Shown: positions 18,006-27,424 of the stretch, in pieces
Layout: each line of letters opens with the position of its first letter
How positions within the stretch are numbered: position 1 is the first letter of the stretch
Source of the DNA: Nitrospiraceae bacterium
GTDB lineage: Bacteria; Nitrospirota; Nitrospiria; Nitrospirales; Nitrospiraceae
Assembly: GCA_919902665.1 (NCBI GenBank)
Contig: CAKKRK010000064.1
Span: 20,375-84,374 of the forward strand
Direction of reading: 5' to 3'
Length of the DNA: 64,000 bases
Position numbers and translations under genes: made by a program
The notes under the pieces: generated by a model
What the model saw: the letters and a program-made list of their open reading frames with translations, nothing else
What the model was told of the DNA's origin: nothing
Database searches by the model: none

Positions 18006-19163
18006 ATGAAGCGTAGAGTGCTATTCATCGTCCCAAGATTTGGCTCGATTTTTCGAGGAGTGGAATCTTTTACCCGTGAACTTGCGTCGCGTCTTGATCA
18101 ACACCGATTCGACGTCACCATATTATCCGGTCCACATTCTGACGCCCTGTCTGGAATAACTTTTCAGCGAGGGCAATTGTTCCGCCGAGAGAACATGGCG
18201 TGGCTGGATCGTATGCCATGGATCGGGCAACTATTGAGCCCGCTGGGATTTGGTACTGCTTCCGACATTGAATCATTGTCGCTCCTTTCCCATTTTCATG
18301 GGCATTGGCCGCCTGATGCCTTCGATATCGTGGTGCCTTTAGGGGGGTCGTGGTCATATCGCTTTGCGTATAGAAATTTCCCCTCTGCAAAGGTCGTGAG
18401 TATTGGCCAAGCTGGACCAGTAGCAAGAGATTTGCTTTTAAGTCACGTCTTCGTGGCCCTCACTCCGTATGATGAGGAACGTGCACGATCAATGTGTCCG
18501 GGGCTTGTCACGAAAATTATCCCCAATGGAGTTGATGTGACACGGTTTAGCCCATCAGGTGAGCAACGGAGTGCATCTCAGCCGATGCGTACAATTCTGT
18601 GTGTTGCTGCTCTTGTTCCTGATAAGAGACACGATCTGTTGTTTGATGCGGTTCTTTGCTTGCCATCCAATGTTCGAGTGGTGTGTGTCGGGGCTGGACC
18701 TCAGCAAGCTATCTTGAATCGTCATCCACTCTCACAAGCAGGTCGTGTGGAGTGGCGCACATGTTCTTTTAGTGAGATGCCAGAGGTGTATGGTCTGGGA
18801 GACGTATTTTCTCTGGCCTCGCCTGAGGAAGCATTCGGGATTGTGTTCATAGAGGCAATGGCGTCTGGACTTCCAGTCGTGGCACATGATGGTCCACGCC
18901 AACGGTTTGTGATTGGTGAGGGAGGGGTGTTTTGCAACGTGTTCGACGGTGCTGCCTATGCCAAGGCCCTGGAAATTGCGTTAGATGTGTCGTTGACGGT
19001 TCAAGCTCGTGAACAGGCTTTGGGATTTGACTGGTCTAGATTAGTGCATGAATATGCCGATCTTTTCGAGTGGCTTTGTTCGGATGGTCGAGTTGAGCAA
19101 GGATCGATCAACCTTATGGCTCAGGCTATGAAGAAAAACCTCATTCCCAACAGAGTCTGTTAG
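18006..19163 (+). CDS. Glycosyltransferase family 4
   Basis: 385 residues from ATG 18006, chosen because it directly precedes KRRVLFIVPRFG. The GT-B fold is visible: an N-terminal domain with GVESFTRELASRL, the linker IPNGVDVTRFSP, and the C-terminal donor-binding domain with LVPDKRHDLLFDA and the E-x7-E motif in EEAFGIVFIEAMASGLPVVA. Such enzymes are retaining transferases using nucleotide sugars at the cytoplasmic membrane face. Sugar specificity cannot be read from sequence. The next gene begins 5 nt later. Confidence 0.85.
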   Translation: MKRRVLFIVPRFGSIFRGVESFTRELASRLDQHRFDVTILSGPHSDALSGITFQRGQLFRRENMAWLDRMPWIGQLLSPLGFGTASDIESLSLLSHFHGHWPPDAFDIVVPLGGSWSYRFAYRNFPSAKVVSIGQAGPVARDLLLSHVFVALTPYDEERARSMCPGLVTKIIPNGVDVTRFSPSGEQRSASQPMRTILCVAALVPDKRHDLLFDAVLCLPSNVRVVCVGAGPQQAILNRHPLSQAGRVEWRTCSFSEMPEVYGLGDVFSLASPEEAFGIVFIEAMASGLPVVAHDGPRQRFVIGEGGVFCNVFDGAAYAKALEIALDVSLTVQAREQALGFDWSRLVHEYADLFEWLCSDGRVEQGSINLMAQAMKKNLIPNRVC

Positions 19164-19168
19164 TCGCG

Positions 19169-19912
19169 ATGCCGATATTGGATCGTTTATCATGGCTAGT
19201 TGACTTTGTCTCAAAGAGGGTAAGGGTAGGGGCTACTCTTCGTGGGGTCACGGAAAAAATATTGAAGGAGGCCTACGGCACAGGGCGCATTCGTACGGTA
19301 TATGACATCGGTGCTCACAAAGGACGATGGGCGAGGCAGATGCAACGGCTGATGCCTAATGCTCGCCTGATCCTCTTTGAGGCAAATCCTCAGCATAAGG
19401 CGGATCTGGTTGAAACGGGATTCGAACATTATATTGGAGTTCTCGGCCGGTCCAACGGCATGGACGTATCTTTTTTTTCTCGTCAGGACGATGCCGGATC
19501 CACGGGAGGGTCAACATATAAAGAGAAGACACCACAATATGTGGATATCACGCCTGTGCGCTGGCCTACGCATACCCTGGCTTCGCTCGTTGCCGAGAAA
19601 GGTTTGCCGGCTCCAGATTTAGTGAAGCTGGATACGCAGGGGTCAGAGATTGATGTGATTGCCGGTGGGCGCGAGCTCATCGCACAAGGAAACTACGTAC
19701 TGATAGAACTTCCCGTGGTCGAATACAATAGTGGTGCACCAAGCTTTGATTCCTATATGTCGGTGATGAAAGAGCTAGAATTTTACCCGGTGGCGGTATC
19801 TGAAATACATCGGTATGGGGCGATTGTTATTCAGCTAGACTTTTTATTTGTTTCGCGGCGATTGCTTGATGAGGGAGACCTGTCTGGCTTGCAATTATGC
19901 TATCCCAGTTAG
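19169..19912 (+). CDS. FkbM-family methyltransferase
   Basis: 247 residues. VYDIGAHKGRWARQM is the FkbM motif I, LILFEANPQ carries the acidic residue that binds the SAM ribose, and LVKLDTQGSEIDVIAGG is the strongly conserved FkbM signature. Members O-methylate sugars of glycolipids and antibiotics. Here it sits between two GT4 genes, so methylation of an O-antigen sugar is the likely role. Confidence 0.85.
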   Translation: MPILDRLSWLVDFVSKRVRVGATLRGVTEKILKEAYGTGRIRTVYDIGAHKGRWARQMQRLMPNARLILFEANPQHKADLVETGFEHYIGVLGRSNGMDVSFFSRQDDAGSTGGSTYKEKTPQYVDITPVRWPTHTLASLVAEKGLPAPDLVKLDTQGSEIDVIAGGRELIAQGNYVLIELPVVEYNSGAPSFDSYMSVMKELEFYPVAVSEIHRYGAIVIQLDFLFVSRRLLDEGDLSGLQLCYPS

Positions 19913-19930
19913 GAACTGGATGATTGAGGT

Positions 19931-21061
19931 ATGACGCGATGGCAGGTTGTGCTCGACACGAAGAACTTAGCCCTTTATACGGGAGGTATCGCAGCATTTA
20001 TTCGACCTCTTTTACGATCATGGGTAATGTCTCGTCCAGATATCCATTTTATACTAGTTGGGCCGCGGTGGGATTCACGCTCGCTGACAGGTTTTCCGAA
20101 CTGTGAACATCACATCGTAGACTGGCCTGAAACGTTGCCGCGGTCATTGCGTCATCCTTTTTACGACAATGTGTTATTCCCCCGTGCGATCCGTCAAGTA
20201 CGGCCGGATTTCGTGTTCTCTCCCTATCATGATGTGCGGCTGCCCCACGGCATTCCCTCGACCATGATGGTTCACGATACCTGCCTCTCGGATATGGGGC
20301 ACCTGTATCCTTGGCAGATACGGGCCTACTATCGAGCGATGTTGAACGTCAATCTTGGTCGTGCCCGGCATGTGTTGACTGTGTCCGAATCGAGCCGCGC
20401 CTGCATTCTGGCGCGCTTTGCGTTCCCTGCCGAGCGTGTCAAGGTGGTTCCGAATACGCTGGAGCCTGATTTTCTGGAGGCCCCGGATGATCCTACCCAC
20501 ATTGCCGCGATTCGCGCGCATCAGACAGCAGGCCTGCGGTTGCTCTACCCCAGCGGAGCGGAGTATCGAAAGAATGTTCCCCGGCTTTTGAAAGCTCTTG
20601 AGTTGCTCGTTGGGCGGGGATTGGAGCCCCATCTTTGGGTAACCGGTATGCGAGATGCCGGTTGGGAGCGAGCTCTGGCGAGCTGTTCGCAGTCGCTTCA
20701 CGCCAGGCTGCATTTCCTGGGCCGGTTGAGCTTGGCCGACTTGCGCACGCACTACCTGGCCGCGGATTCCGTAGTCTACCCTTCCCTCTGTGAAGGGTTC
20801 GGGCGGGTCTGTCTGGAGGCCATGGAGCTGGGTGTTCCGATTGCCTGCTCGGATCTTCCGGTGTTGCGAGAAGTGGCGGGGGAGTACCCTCTCTACTTTA
20901 GCCCGCGTGACGTCGATCAGATGGCCGACAGCATTGCCGCCAGCGCCGCGCAGGGGCGACGAGAACCACTCCATGAGCCGCGTTTCCATCGTGCGGCTGT
21001 GGCACAGCTGTTTGTGCATACGATGGACAGGATCATCTCCGCCGAATGCGGGCATGTCTGA
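19931..21061 (+). CDS. Glycosyltransferase family 4
   Basis: 376 residues. The N-terminal half contains GGIAAFIRPLLRSW (the donor-side glycine loop region) and FSPYHDVRLP; the C-terminal half has VPNTLEPDFL, LYPSGAEYRKNVPRLLKAL and the EGFGRVCLEAMELGVPIACS donor-binding motif. It resembles mannosyltransferases of the WbaZ/MtfB type, but specificity is uncertain. It overlaps the next gene by 8 nt, indicating translational coupling. Confidence 0.85.
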   Translation: MTRWQVVLDTKNLALYTGGIAAFIRPLLRSWVMSRPDIHFILVGPRWDSRSLTGFPNCEHHIVDWPETLPRSLRHPFYDNVLFPRAIRQVRPDFVFSPYHDVRLPHGIPSTMMVHDTCLSDMGHLYPWQIRAYYRAMLNVNLGRARHVLTVSESSRACILARFAFPAERVKVVPNTLEPDFLEAPDDPTHIAAIRAHQTAGLRLLYPSGAEYRKNVPRLLKALELLVGRGLEPHLWVTGMRDAGWERALASCSQSLHARLHFLGRLSLADLRTHYLAADSVVYPSLCEGFGRVCLEAMELGVPIACSDLPVLREVAGEYPLYFSPRDVDQMADSIAASAAQGRREPLHEPRFHRAAVAQLFVHTMDRIISAECGHV

Positions 21062-21845
21062 GTCGGCTCCGGTCAGCGTCGTCGTGCCCTGTTGGCGATG
21101 TCGTGACACCATTGCCAGGGCTGTGGAGTCCATTGCTGCGCAGACCAGGTTGCCGCATGAGGTGATTCTGGTCGACGATGCGAGCGGTGACGGCACGGCT
21201 GGTGCGCTCCATGCCCTTGCCGGTCGCTATCCGAAAGATTGGATTACAGTCATTGAGCAGCGCGACAACGGCGGGGCCGGCGTCGCGCGTAACGCGGGTT
21301 GGGAGACGGCATCGTCGCCGTACATTGCATTTCTAGATGCGGATGATGCCTGGCATCCGAAGAAGCTTGAGATCCAGGTAGCGTGGATGGAGGCCCATCC
21401 GGAAGCGGTCCTGACAGGGACACGCACTGTTGTCAGGGACACGCTGGATCATCTTCCAACGATGCCGGACTCTTTCACAGTGATTCCCGTCACCTTTCAC
21501 CGCGCGTTATTTGCCAGCTTGCTGCACACACGCTCAGTAATGATTCGGGCATGTGTACCGAACCGGTTCGTCCCAGGGAAACGGTACAGCGAAGATTATT
21601 TGCTCTGGCTGTCCCTTCTTGCAGAGGGATGTCCGGCATTCGTGATCGATCTTCCTCTTGCCTACTCGTTCAAGGCCGAGTTCGGTGAGGCTGGCCTTAG
21701 TTCTCACCTGTGGCGGATGCACTGCGAAGTCCTCGATACGTACCGCCAACTTCGGCGAGCGGGTCATCTTGGCAGGGCTCTGCATATGGTGCTCGTTCTC
21801 TATGCGCTGCTGAGGTTCGGTCGCAGAGTGGTTCTCAGTTCCTAG
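21054..21845 (+). CDS. Glycosyltransferase family 2
   Basis: 263 residues from ATG 21054 (an upstream in-frame opening to 20790 lies inside the previous gene and is a shadow). VSVVVPCWRC and LVDDASGDGT are the N-terminal nucleotide-binding motifs, and AFLDADDAWHP carries the DxD-type metal-binding residues. An inverting GT-A transferase working on the cytoplasmic lipid-linked glycan is expected. The acceptor is not predictable. Confidence 0.87.
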   Translation: MSESAPVSVVVPCWRCRDTIARAVESIAAQTRLPHEVILVDDASGDGTAGALHALAGRYPKDWITVIEQRDNGGAGVARNAGWETASSPYIAFLDADDAWHPKKLEIQVAWMEAHPEAVLTGTRTVVRDTLDHLPTMPDSFTVIPVTFHRALFASLLHTRSVMIRACVPNRFVPGKRYSEDYLLWLSLLAEGCPAFVIDLPLAYSFKAEFGEAGLSSHLWRMHCEVLDTYRQLRRAGHLGRALHMVLVLYALLRFGRRVVLSS

Positions 21846-21886
21846 GCGCTTCCGTTACCTTTCTGCATACAGGCTAGTTGCGTTCT

Positions 21887-23857
21887 ATGTGTGGGATTGC
21901 CGGCATATTGAATTCAGGAACCGCTGAGCCGGCACGTCTTGTCTCCGACATGATCGAGACGATGCGGTATCGCGGCCCGGACGATTCAGGGACGTGGGCC
22001 GAGGCCGCCGCTGGGTTGGGGCTCGGCCATGCTCGCTTGTCGATTCTCGATGTGTCTTCCGAAGGACATCAGCCGATGGTCTCGACCGGCGGGCGCTATG
22101 TCATCACGTTCAACGGGGAGGTGTACAATTTTTTGGAACTCCGACGCCTGTTGGAGGATCAAGGAGATCGATTCCACGGGCATTCCGACACGGAGGTGAT
22201 GCTGGCGGCGATCGAACGGTGGGGGCTGCAGGAGGCGGTATCTCGATTCGTCGGCATGTTCGCCTTCGGCTTGTGGGATCGTGAAACGAAGCGGCTGAGT
22301 CTGGTGCGCGATCGTCTCGGGATCAAGCCGCTGTATTTCGGCTGGGCCGGTCGGGCGTTCGTCTTTGCCTCTGAGTTAAAGGGGATTCGATGCGTCAAAG
22401 CATTTGACCCTCGACTGAATCGCGGAGCGCTGGCTCTTTTCCTGCGTCTAGCCTATGTGCCTGCTCCCCTTTCGATATTCGAGCATGCCTACAAGTTGAT
22501 GCCTGGCTGTATTCTCACGGTGACGCCGGAGTTGGTGAGATCGAGGGAAGGGTTTTCCCCTTCTCCGGACGATGCGCAGGCGCAATGGAAGCCCACCCGC
22601 TATTGGTCGGCGCGTGAGGCGGCGGAGCGGGGAATAGCGTTCCCGTTTCAAGGAACGGAGGCCGAAGCGGAAGAGCAGCTCGATGCGTTGCTGCGCCAGG
22701 CGATCCGGCTCAGGATGATTGCGGATGTTCCCCTCGGGGCGTTTTTGTCGGGAGGGATCGATTCGTCCCTGGTTGTAGCTCTGATGCAGGTTCAAAGTTC
22801 GGCGCCGGTGAAGACCTTCTCGATCGGATTTCAGGAAGCGGGCTATAACGAAGCAGGGGATGCCAAGCGAGTCGCGGAACATCTTGGGACCGATCATACG
22901 GAACTCTATGTGATGCCAGAGGAGGCCCGCGCGGTGATTCCCAAGCTGCCGGCGATGTACGATGAGCCGTTCGGAGATTCTTCACAGATCCCTATGTTTT
23001 TGGTGTCCCAGTTAGCCCGGAAACATGTGACTGTGGCCCTGTCGGGCGACGGTGGAGACGAATTGTTCGGCGGGTACAACCGGTATGTGTGGGGGCGCCG
23101 ACTGTGGCCTCGGCTCGCGCCGATTCCTCAGCCGATCCGGGCCGGTTTCGGGTCGATGATTCGGTCGGTGACTCCCGATATGTGGAGCCGCCTCTATCGA
23201 GGGCTTTCCTTCTTGTTGCCGGAGGTACAGCGTCCGGGAGAACAGATTCACAAACTGGCCGGCTTGCTTGGGGCGCAGGATCCGGATGTGATGTACCAGA
23301 CCATGGTCTCTCTCTGGGACCGGCCGGGAGAAACCGTTATCGGTGCAACGGAGCCTCGAACAACGTTGAACGACCGGGCGTCATGGCTGAGGGGTACCGA
23401 ATGGTCGCTGCGCATGATGTACCTTGATTTGGTGACCTATTTGCCGGACGATATTTTGACGAAGGTGGATCGCGCGAGCATGGCGGTCAGTCTTGAAGCG
23501 CGGGTGCCGTTTCTGGATCATCGCGTGGTGGAGTTTGCGTGGACCGTACCGCTCTCAATGAAAATGAAGACCGAGGGCAAAGGGAAATGGTTGGTGCGCC
23601 GAGTGCTCGATCGGTATGTGCCTCAGGAATTGATCGAGCGGCCCAAGATGGGCTTTGGGATTCCGTTGGACTCGTGGCTCAGGAACGGCTTGAGAGACTG
23701 GGCCGAGGCGTTATTGGATGAGTCGCGGCTCCGACGCGAAGGGTATTTTGACCCGACTCCGATTCGAGAGAAATGGCGGGAACATCTCTCGGGTCAGCGC
23801 AATTGGCAGTTTGCACTTTGGAACGTGCTGATGTTTCAAGCGTGGAGTCAGCGGTGA
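21887..23857 (+). CDS. asnB: Asparagine synthetase (glutamine-hydrolysing)
   Basis: 656 residues. The start at 21887 puts Cys directly after the initiator Met (MCGIAGIL), as required for the N-terminal nucleophile glutaminase. The glutaminase domain (RYRGPDDSG, NGEVYNFLELR) is followed by the synthetase domain with the PP-loop LSGGIDSS and the SGDGGDELFGGY segment. AsnB makes Asn from Asp with Gln and ATP. Paralogues in O-antigen clusters can amidate sugar carboxylates such as uronic acids; the locus position makes that plausible here. The stop overlaps the next GTG start. Confidence 0.9.
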   Translation: MCGIAGILNSGTAEPARLVSDMIETMRYRGPDDSGTWAEAAAGLGLGHARLSILDVSSEGHQPMVSTGGRYVITFNGEVYNFLELRRLLEDQGDRFHGHSDTEVMLAAIERWGLQEAVSRFVGMFAFGLWDRETKRLSLVRDRLGIKPLYFGWAGRAFVFASELKGIRCVKAFDPRLNRGALALFLRLAYVPAPLSIFEHAYKLMPGCILTVTPELVRSREGFSPSPDDAQAQWKPTRYWSAREAAERGIAFPFQGTEAEAEEQLDALLRQAIRLRMIADVPLGAFLSGGIDSSLVVALMQVQSSAPVKTFSIGFQEAGYNEAGDAKRVAEHLGTDHTELYVMPEEARAVIPKLPAMYDEPFGDSSQIPMFLVSQLARKHVTVALSGDGGDELFGGYNRYVWGRRLWPRLAPIPQPIRAGFGSMIRSVTPDMWSRLYRGLSFLLPEVQRPGEQIHKLAGLLGAQDPDVMYQTMVSLWDRPGETVIGATEPRTTLNDRASWLRGTEWSLRMMYLDLVTYLPDDILTKVDRASMAVSLEARVPFLDHRVVEFAWTVPLSMKMKTEGKGKWLVRRVLDRYVPQELIERPKMGFGIPLDSWLRNGLRDWAEALLDESRLRREGYFDPTPIREKWREHLSGQRNWQFALWNVLMFQAWSQR

Positions 23858-25008
23858 TATGGCCGCGGCTCGTCTATGTGGTGACGGAAGACTGGTACTT
23901 CTGGTCGCATCGTCTCGATCTAGCGCGGGCGGCACGGGAAGCGGGCTATGAGGTCATCGTGGCGACTCGCGTGACCGATCACGGAGAACGAATCCGAGAC
24001 GAAGGGTTTCAGCTCGAGCCGCTGGAGATGGTCCGTCGGAGCCGCAATCCGTTTCGCGAGGTGATGGCCATCGCCGAACTCGTGCGGCTGTACCGGCGCG
24101 TCAGACCCGATGTGGTCCACCATGTGGCCATGAAGCCGATTCTGTACGGATCCCTGGCGGCGTGGTGTACCAGAGTTCCGGCGGTCATCAACGCATTCGC
24201 TGGTCTTGGGTATGCCTTCATGAACGAACGGAATGGGCTGGTGCGCTGGTGCGTGAAGACGGCGTTACGAATCGTACTCCGTTTGGGCCATTCAGTCGTA
24301 CTGGTTCAAAATCGTGATGATCAGGACCGGCTCGTCGGAGAGGGGGTGGTTCCTGCTTCTCGAACGAGGCTTATCGCAGGGTCGGGCATTGATGTCGCTC
24401 TGTACTCCTTACAGCCCCAGCCGTCCGGTATCTCGGTAGTTGTTCTGCCTGCACGTATGCTCTGGGACAAAGGCGTTGGGGAATTTGTCGAGGCTGCCAG
24501 ATGGTTGAAGCAAAAAGGCGTCCATGCCCGGTTCATTCTCGTGGGTCGACGGGATGAACATAACCCAGCGGCTATTCCTGAAATCCGCCTAAAGGAGTGG
24601 GTGCAGGAAGGGGTGGTTGAGTGGTGGGGACATCGAGAGGATATGCTGGCTGTCTATGCAGCAGCCATGCTCGTCGTGCTGCCGTCGTATCGAGAGGGGC
24701 TTCCCAAAGTGTTGTTGGAAGCGGCAGCCTGTGGCAAGGCCATAGTGGCCACGGATGTTCCCGGTTGTCGGGAGATCGTACGGGATCGGTTTAATGGGTT
24801 GCTGGTTGCCTCAAAGGACTCCGCGGCGTTGGCGGCGGCCATTGAAGAACTGCTATCCAACCAGGCGTTGCGAGAGGTTATGGGACAGCGAAGCCGGACC
24901 CGTGTTCTGGCGGAATGGTCCAGCCCACGGATCACCGAACAGGTACTAGGCCTCTACCGTGACATGGTGACGGCCTCGGCGATTGATCGTTCTCATGGAT
25001 ATGCATGA
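23854..25008 (+). CDS. Glycosyltransferase family 4 (WbpH/PglA-like)
   Basis: 384 residues from GTG 23854, which overlaps the asnB stop (GTGA). WPRLVYVVTEDWYFWSHRL starts the N-terminal domain; HHVAMKPILYGSLA and NAFAGLGYAF are typical of the subgroup acting early on HexNAc-primed lipid carriers. The C-terminal donor site has VVLPSYREGLPKVLLEAAACG. The order GT4, epimerase, WecA-type transferase is the common initiation module of O-antigen loci (compare wbpV-wbpL in Pseudomonas), so this enzyme may add the second sugar. The stop overlaps the next ATG. Confidence 0.85.
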   Translation: MIWPRLVYVVTEDWYFWSHRLDLARAAREAGYEVIVATRVTDHGERIRDEGFQLEPLEMVRRSRNPFREVMAIAELVRLYRRVRPDVVHHVAMKPILYGSLAAWCTRVPAVINAFAGLGYAFMNERNGLVRWCVKTALRIVLRLGHSVVLVQNRDDQDRLVGEGVVPASRTRLIAGSGIDVALYSLQPQPSGISVVVLPARMLWDKGVGEFVEAARWLKQKGVHARFILVGRRDEHNPAAIPEIRLKEWVQEGVVEWWGHREDMLAVYAAAMLVVLPSYREGLPKVLLEAAACGKAIVATDVPGCREIVRDRFNGLLVASKDSAALAAAIEELLSNQALREVMGQRSRTRVLAEWSSPRITEQVLGLYRDMVTASAIDRSHGYA

Positions 25009-26000
25009 GCAAAGTGCTGGTCACAGGTGCTGCAGGGTTTCTGGGAACATCGCTCGTCGAAAAGCTCTGCCGATCGGGCTATCACGTGCGGGTTGTTCTT
25101 CGTGATTCGTCGCATCCCATCTCACAATTGGGAAATGTCGAGACGGTGGTCGCCGACATCCGCGATGCGAAGAATGTGCAGGCCTTAGCGAGTGGCTGCG
25201 GAGCCATCGTGCATCTGGCGGCCAAGGTTCATGCGCTCGATGATTTCAGAGAAGAGCAGGACTATGAAGCCGTCAATATCGACGGGACGAAACACATCCT
25301 GGATGCAGCCGTGAGGTCCGGGGTAAATCGTATCGTGTTTGCCAGTTCGGTCAAAGTCTTCGGCGAAGAGACGATCGGATGTGTCGATGAAACACAGGTT
25401 CCCGATCCCAAGACTGCCTATGGCCGGTCAAAATGGCTGGCGGAGCAACTTGTCTCGGAGTATGCAGTGCGATATGGTCTCACTGCTGTCTCGCTTCGTC
25501 TACCGATGGTCTATGGTCCGACAAAGAAAGGTAACCTGTATCGGATGATCGAGGCGATCGATCATGGGCGGTTTCCGATTTTGCCTCGTCTCTCGGCGGT
25601 CCGAAGCCTCTTACACGTGGAGAATTTTGTACAGGCCGTATTGCTGTGTCTTCGTGCGCCACGTTTTCAACAAGAGGCGTATATCGTGACCGATACTGCC
25701 CCCTATTGCGTGACCGACCTCTACGACTGGTTGCGAGCCGGATTAGGGAAAGCACTTCCGAGATGGCGAGTGCCGCTCTGGATGCTCAAAAGCGGCGCGC
25801 GATGCGGCGATGTGCTCCAGGCTATCAGTGGGAGCCCTGCTCCCTTGACGACACAGCAACTGACCAAGCTCATCGGCTGTGCCTGGTACAGCTCAACGGC
25901 CATCACGCATGAATTGGGATATCAAGCCGCGTATTCTTTCGAGAAAGCGGTCCCCGATCTGATCGCGTTTTATCGTGATGTGGGACGACCAGGCTGTTGA
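25005..26000 (+). CDS. NAD-dependent epimerase/4-reductase of the initiation module
   Basis: 331 residues, ATGA-coupled to the preceding gene. TGAAGFLGTS is the NAD-binding motif, FASSVKVFGE holds the catalytic Ser, and TAYGRSKWLAEQ holds Tyr-x3-Lys. The neighbourhood and overall pattern fit the WbpV/WbiG group, which reduces UDP-4-keto-6-deoxy-GlcNAc or epimerises a UDP-HexNAc for the first sugar. The WbpM/CapD-like dehydratase at 31465 would make the 4-keto substrate. Product identity (QuiNAc or FucNAc) is inference. Confidence 0.8.
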   Translation: MSKVLVTGAAGFLGTSLVEKLCRSGYHVRVVLRDSSHPISQLGNVETVVADIRDAKNVQALASGCGAIVHLAAKVHALDDFREEQDYEAVNIDGTKHILDAAVRSGVNRIVFASSVKVFGEETIGCVDETQVPDPKTAYGRSKWLAEQLVSEYAVRYGLTAVSLRLPMVYGPTKKGNLYRMIEAIDHGRFPILPRLSAVRSLLHVENFVQAVLLCLRAPRFQQEAYIVTDTAPYCVTDLYDWLRAGLGKALPRWRVPLWMLKSGARCGDVLQAISGSPAPLTTQQLTKLIGCAWYSSTAITHELGYQAAYSFEKAVPDLIAFYRDVGRPGC

Positions 26001-26203
26001 GACGATCTCATCGGCTGGATTCTTGTGTCGCCTACGTCCGAGTAGACAGAGTGACACCCTCGGTATATCCAGGTTCGAAGGCTCGTGCGTCTTGATTTCA
26101 ATGTAAAAATGAGTCATAGAGCTTGCCCAAGTCAGCGAGGTCCTTCTGGTTTAGAGGCAGGACGTTTTTTAGAGTTCCAACCTAACAAGGCAGCACTGTC
26201 AAC

Positions 26204-27364
26204 ATGTCGATCATGATGATCGCCTTCCCAGGATTGTTTGCATTTGTACTGGCCTGGTGGTTCACCAACCGGTTATGTTTGCCTGGATCATTCCTCTCCA
26301 TCCTTGCGCATCCCAACGAACGCACATTGCATTCCATGCCGACTCCTCAGACAGGAGGGTTAGCCGTCATTGGCAGTGTGGTGATCAGTCTCATTCTGGC
26401 TGCCAGTGTATTGGCGATTGCTCAACCCTCGAAGGCGGTGTTGCCGAAAGGCGTGGCGTCAGGGAGTCTCTGGATCGTGGTGTCGATGCTTCTCATTTTT
26501 GTCGTGTCCTTCATCGATGACTGTGTCGGTCTTCCTGCTGTTCTCCGATTGGGTGTCCAAGCCGTCTCTGCGTTCATCATTATCGGGGGTGTGGGCTTAA
26601 CCTTATCGTCTATCCCAATACCGGGGGGACCGAACATCCTGCTTGGAATAGCCACAATTCCTGTGAGCGTCCTTGTCCTCTTGTGGATGGCGAACCTCTA
26701 TAACTTCATGGACGGTATGGACGGCTTTGCGGGCGGAATGACGTTTTTTGGGTTTGGATTCCTCGCATATTTTGGGTGGCAAGCCCACTTCCCGGTCATG
26801 CTCATCATCGCCGTGTTCGTGGCGATGGCCGCTCTGGGATTTCTTACCCATAATTTCCCACCCGCGCGTATCTTCATGGGCGATGCAGGGAGCATCACGG
26901 TTGGGTTCTTGGCGGGGACATTGATGATTCTTGGCGTTCGCGACGGGATATTCGAGCTATGGGTTCCGATCATGATCTTCTCCCCGTTCATCGTGGATGC
27001 AACGATCACTTTGATCTGGCGGATGCTCCGTCGCAAAAAGATTTGGCAAGCTCACCGTGAACACTATTATCAACGGTTGGTTTTGAGCGGATGGACCCAT
27101 CGTCGAACTGTGCTCGCGGAGTATGGAGTCATGGTGCTGTGCGGAGGACTGGCCGTTCTGTATCATCACTCGACGGACAGCTGGAGGCTCGTGATTCTTG
27201 GCGTGTGGGTGGGTGTCTTTCTCGTTCTCGGGAGACTGGTATATAAATTGGAACAGCGACGAACCGCTTCCGGAACGCCTCACAGTCTTGCTGCGACTCG
27301 TGTCAGCACTCCTGTACCCGTTGTAGCGCCCCAAGACTCTCCACGAGTCACCGTCAAAGTGTAG
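26204..27364 (+). CDS. Undecaprenyl-phosphate HexNAc-1-phosphate transferase (MraY/WecA superfamily, WbpL-like)
   Basis: 386 residues with about ten membrane segments. Family motifs are the early HPNERTLHSMPTPQTGG, FIDDCVGLP, NLYNFMDGMDGFAGG (the DD/NxxNxxDGxDG-type catalytic loop), and NFPPARIFMGDAGS. It transfers a HexNAc-1-phosphate to undecaprenyl phosphate and so starts O-antigen assembly. The basic C-terminal tail ends in a Val/Pro-rich stretch. It is separated from the upstream epimerase by 203 nt in which I find no convincing promoter. Confidence 0.9.
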   Translation: MSIMMIAFPGLFAFVLAWWFTNRLCLPGSFLSILAHPNERTLHSMPTPQTGGLAVIGSVVISLILAASVLAIAQPSKAVLPKGVASGSLWIVVSMLLIFVVSFIDDCVGLPAVLRLGVQAVSAFIIIGGVGLTLSSIPIPGGPNILLGIATIPVSVLVLLWMANLYNFMDGMDGFAGGMTFFGFGFLAYFGWQAHFPVMLIIAVFVAMAALGFLTHNFPPARIFMGDAGSITVGFLAGTLMILGVRDGIFELWVPIMIFSPFIVDATITLIWRMLRRKKIWQAHREHYYQRLVLSGWTHRRTVLAEYGVMVLCGGLAVLYHHSTDSWRLVILGVWVGVFLVLGRLVYKLEQRRTASGTPHSLAATRVSTPVPVVAPQDSPRVTVKV

Positions 27365-27424
27365 CTTGATCTTGCCTGAACATGACAGCACTCTATTTTG
27401 TCGAACATCTGTGATTGTTTTCGC

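Noticed and set aside
20174..21196. 340-codon minus-strand open frame
   Set aside because: It lies opposite two clear glycosyltransferase genes, lacks any known motif and has the Arg/Gly-rich composition of an antisense shadow.
26094..26122. TTGATT ... CATAGA considered as a promoter for the WecA-like gene
   Set aside because: The -10 hexamer is too far from consensus and other pairs in the gap are no better.
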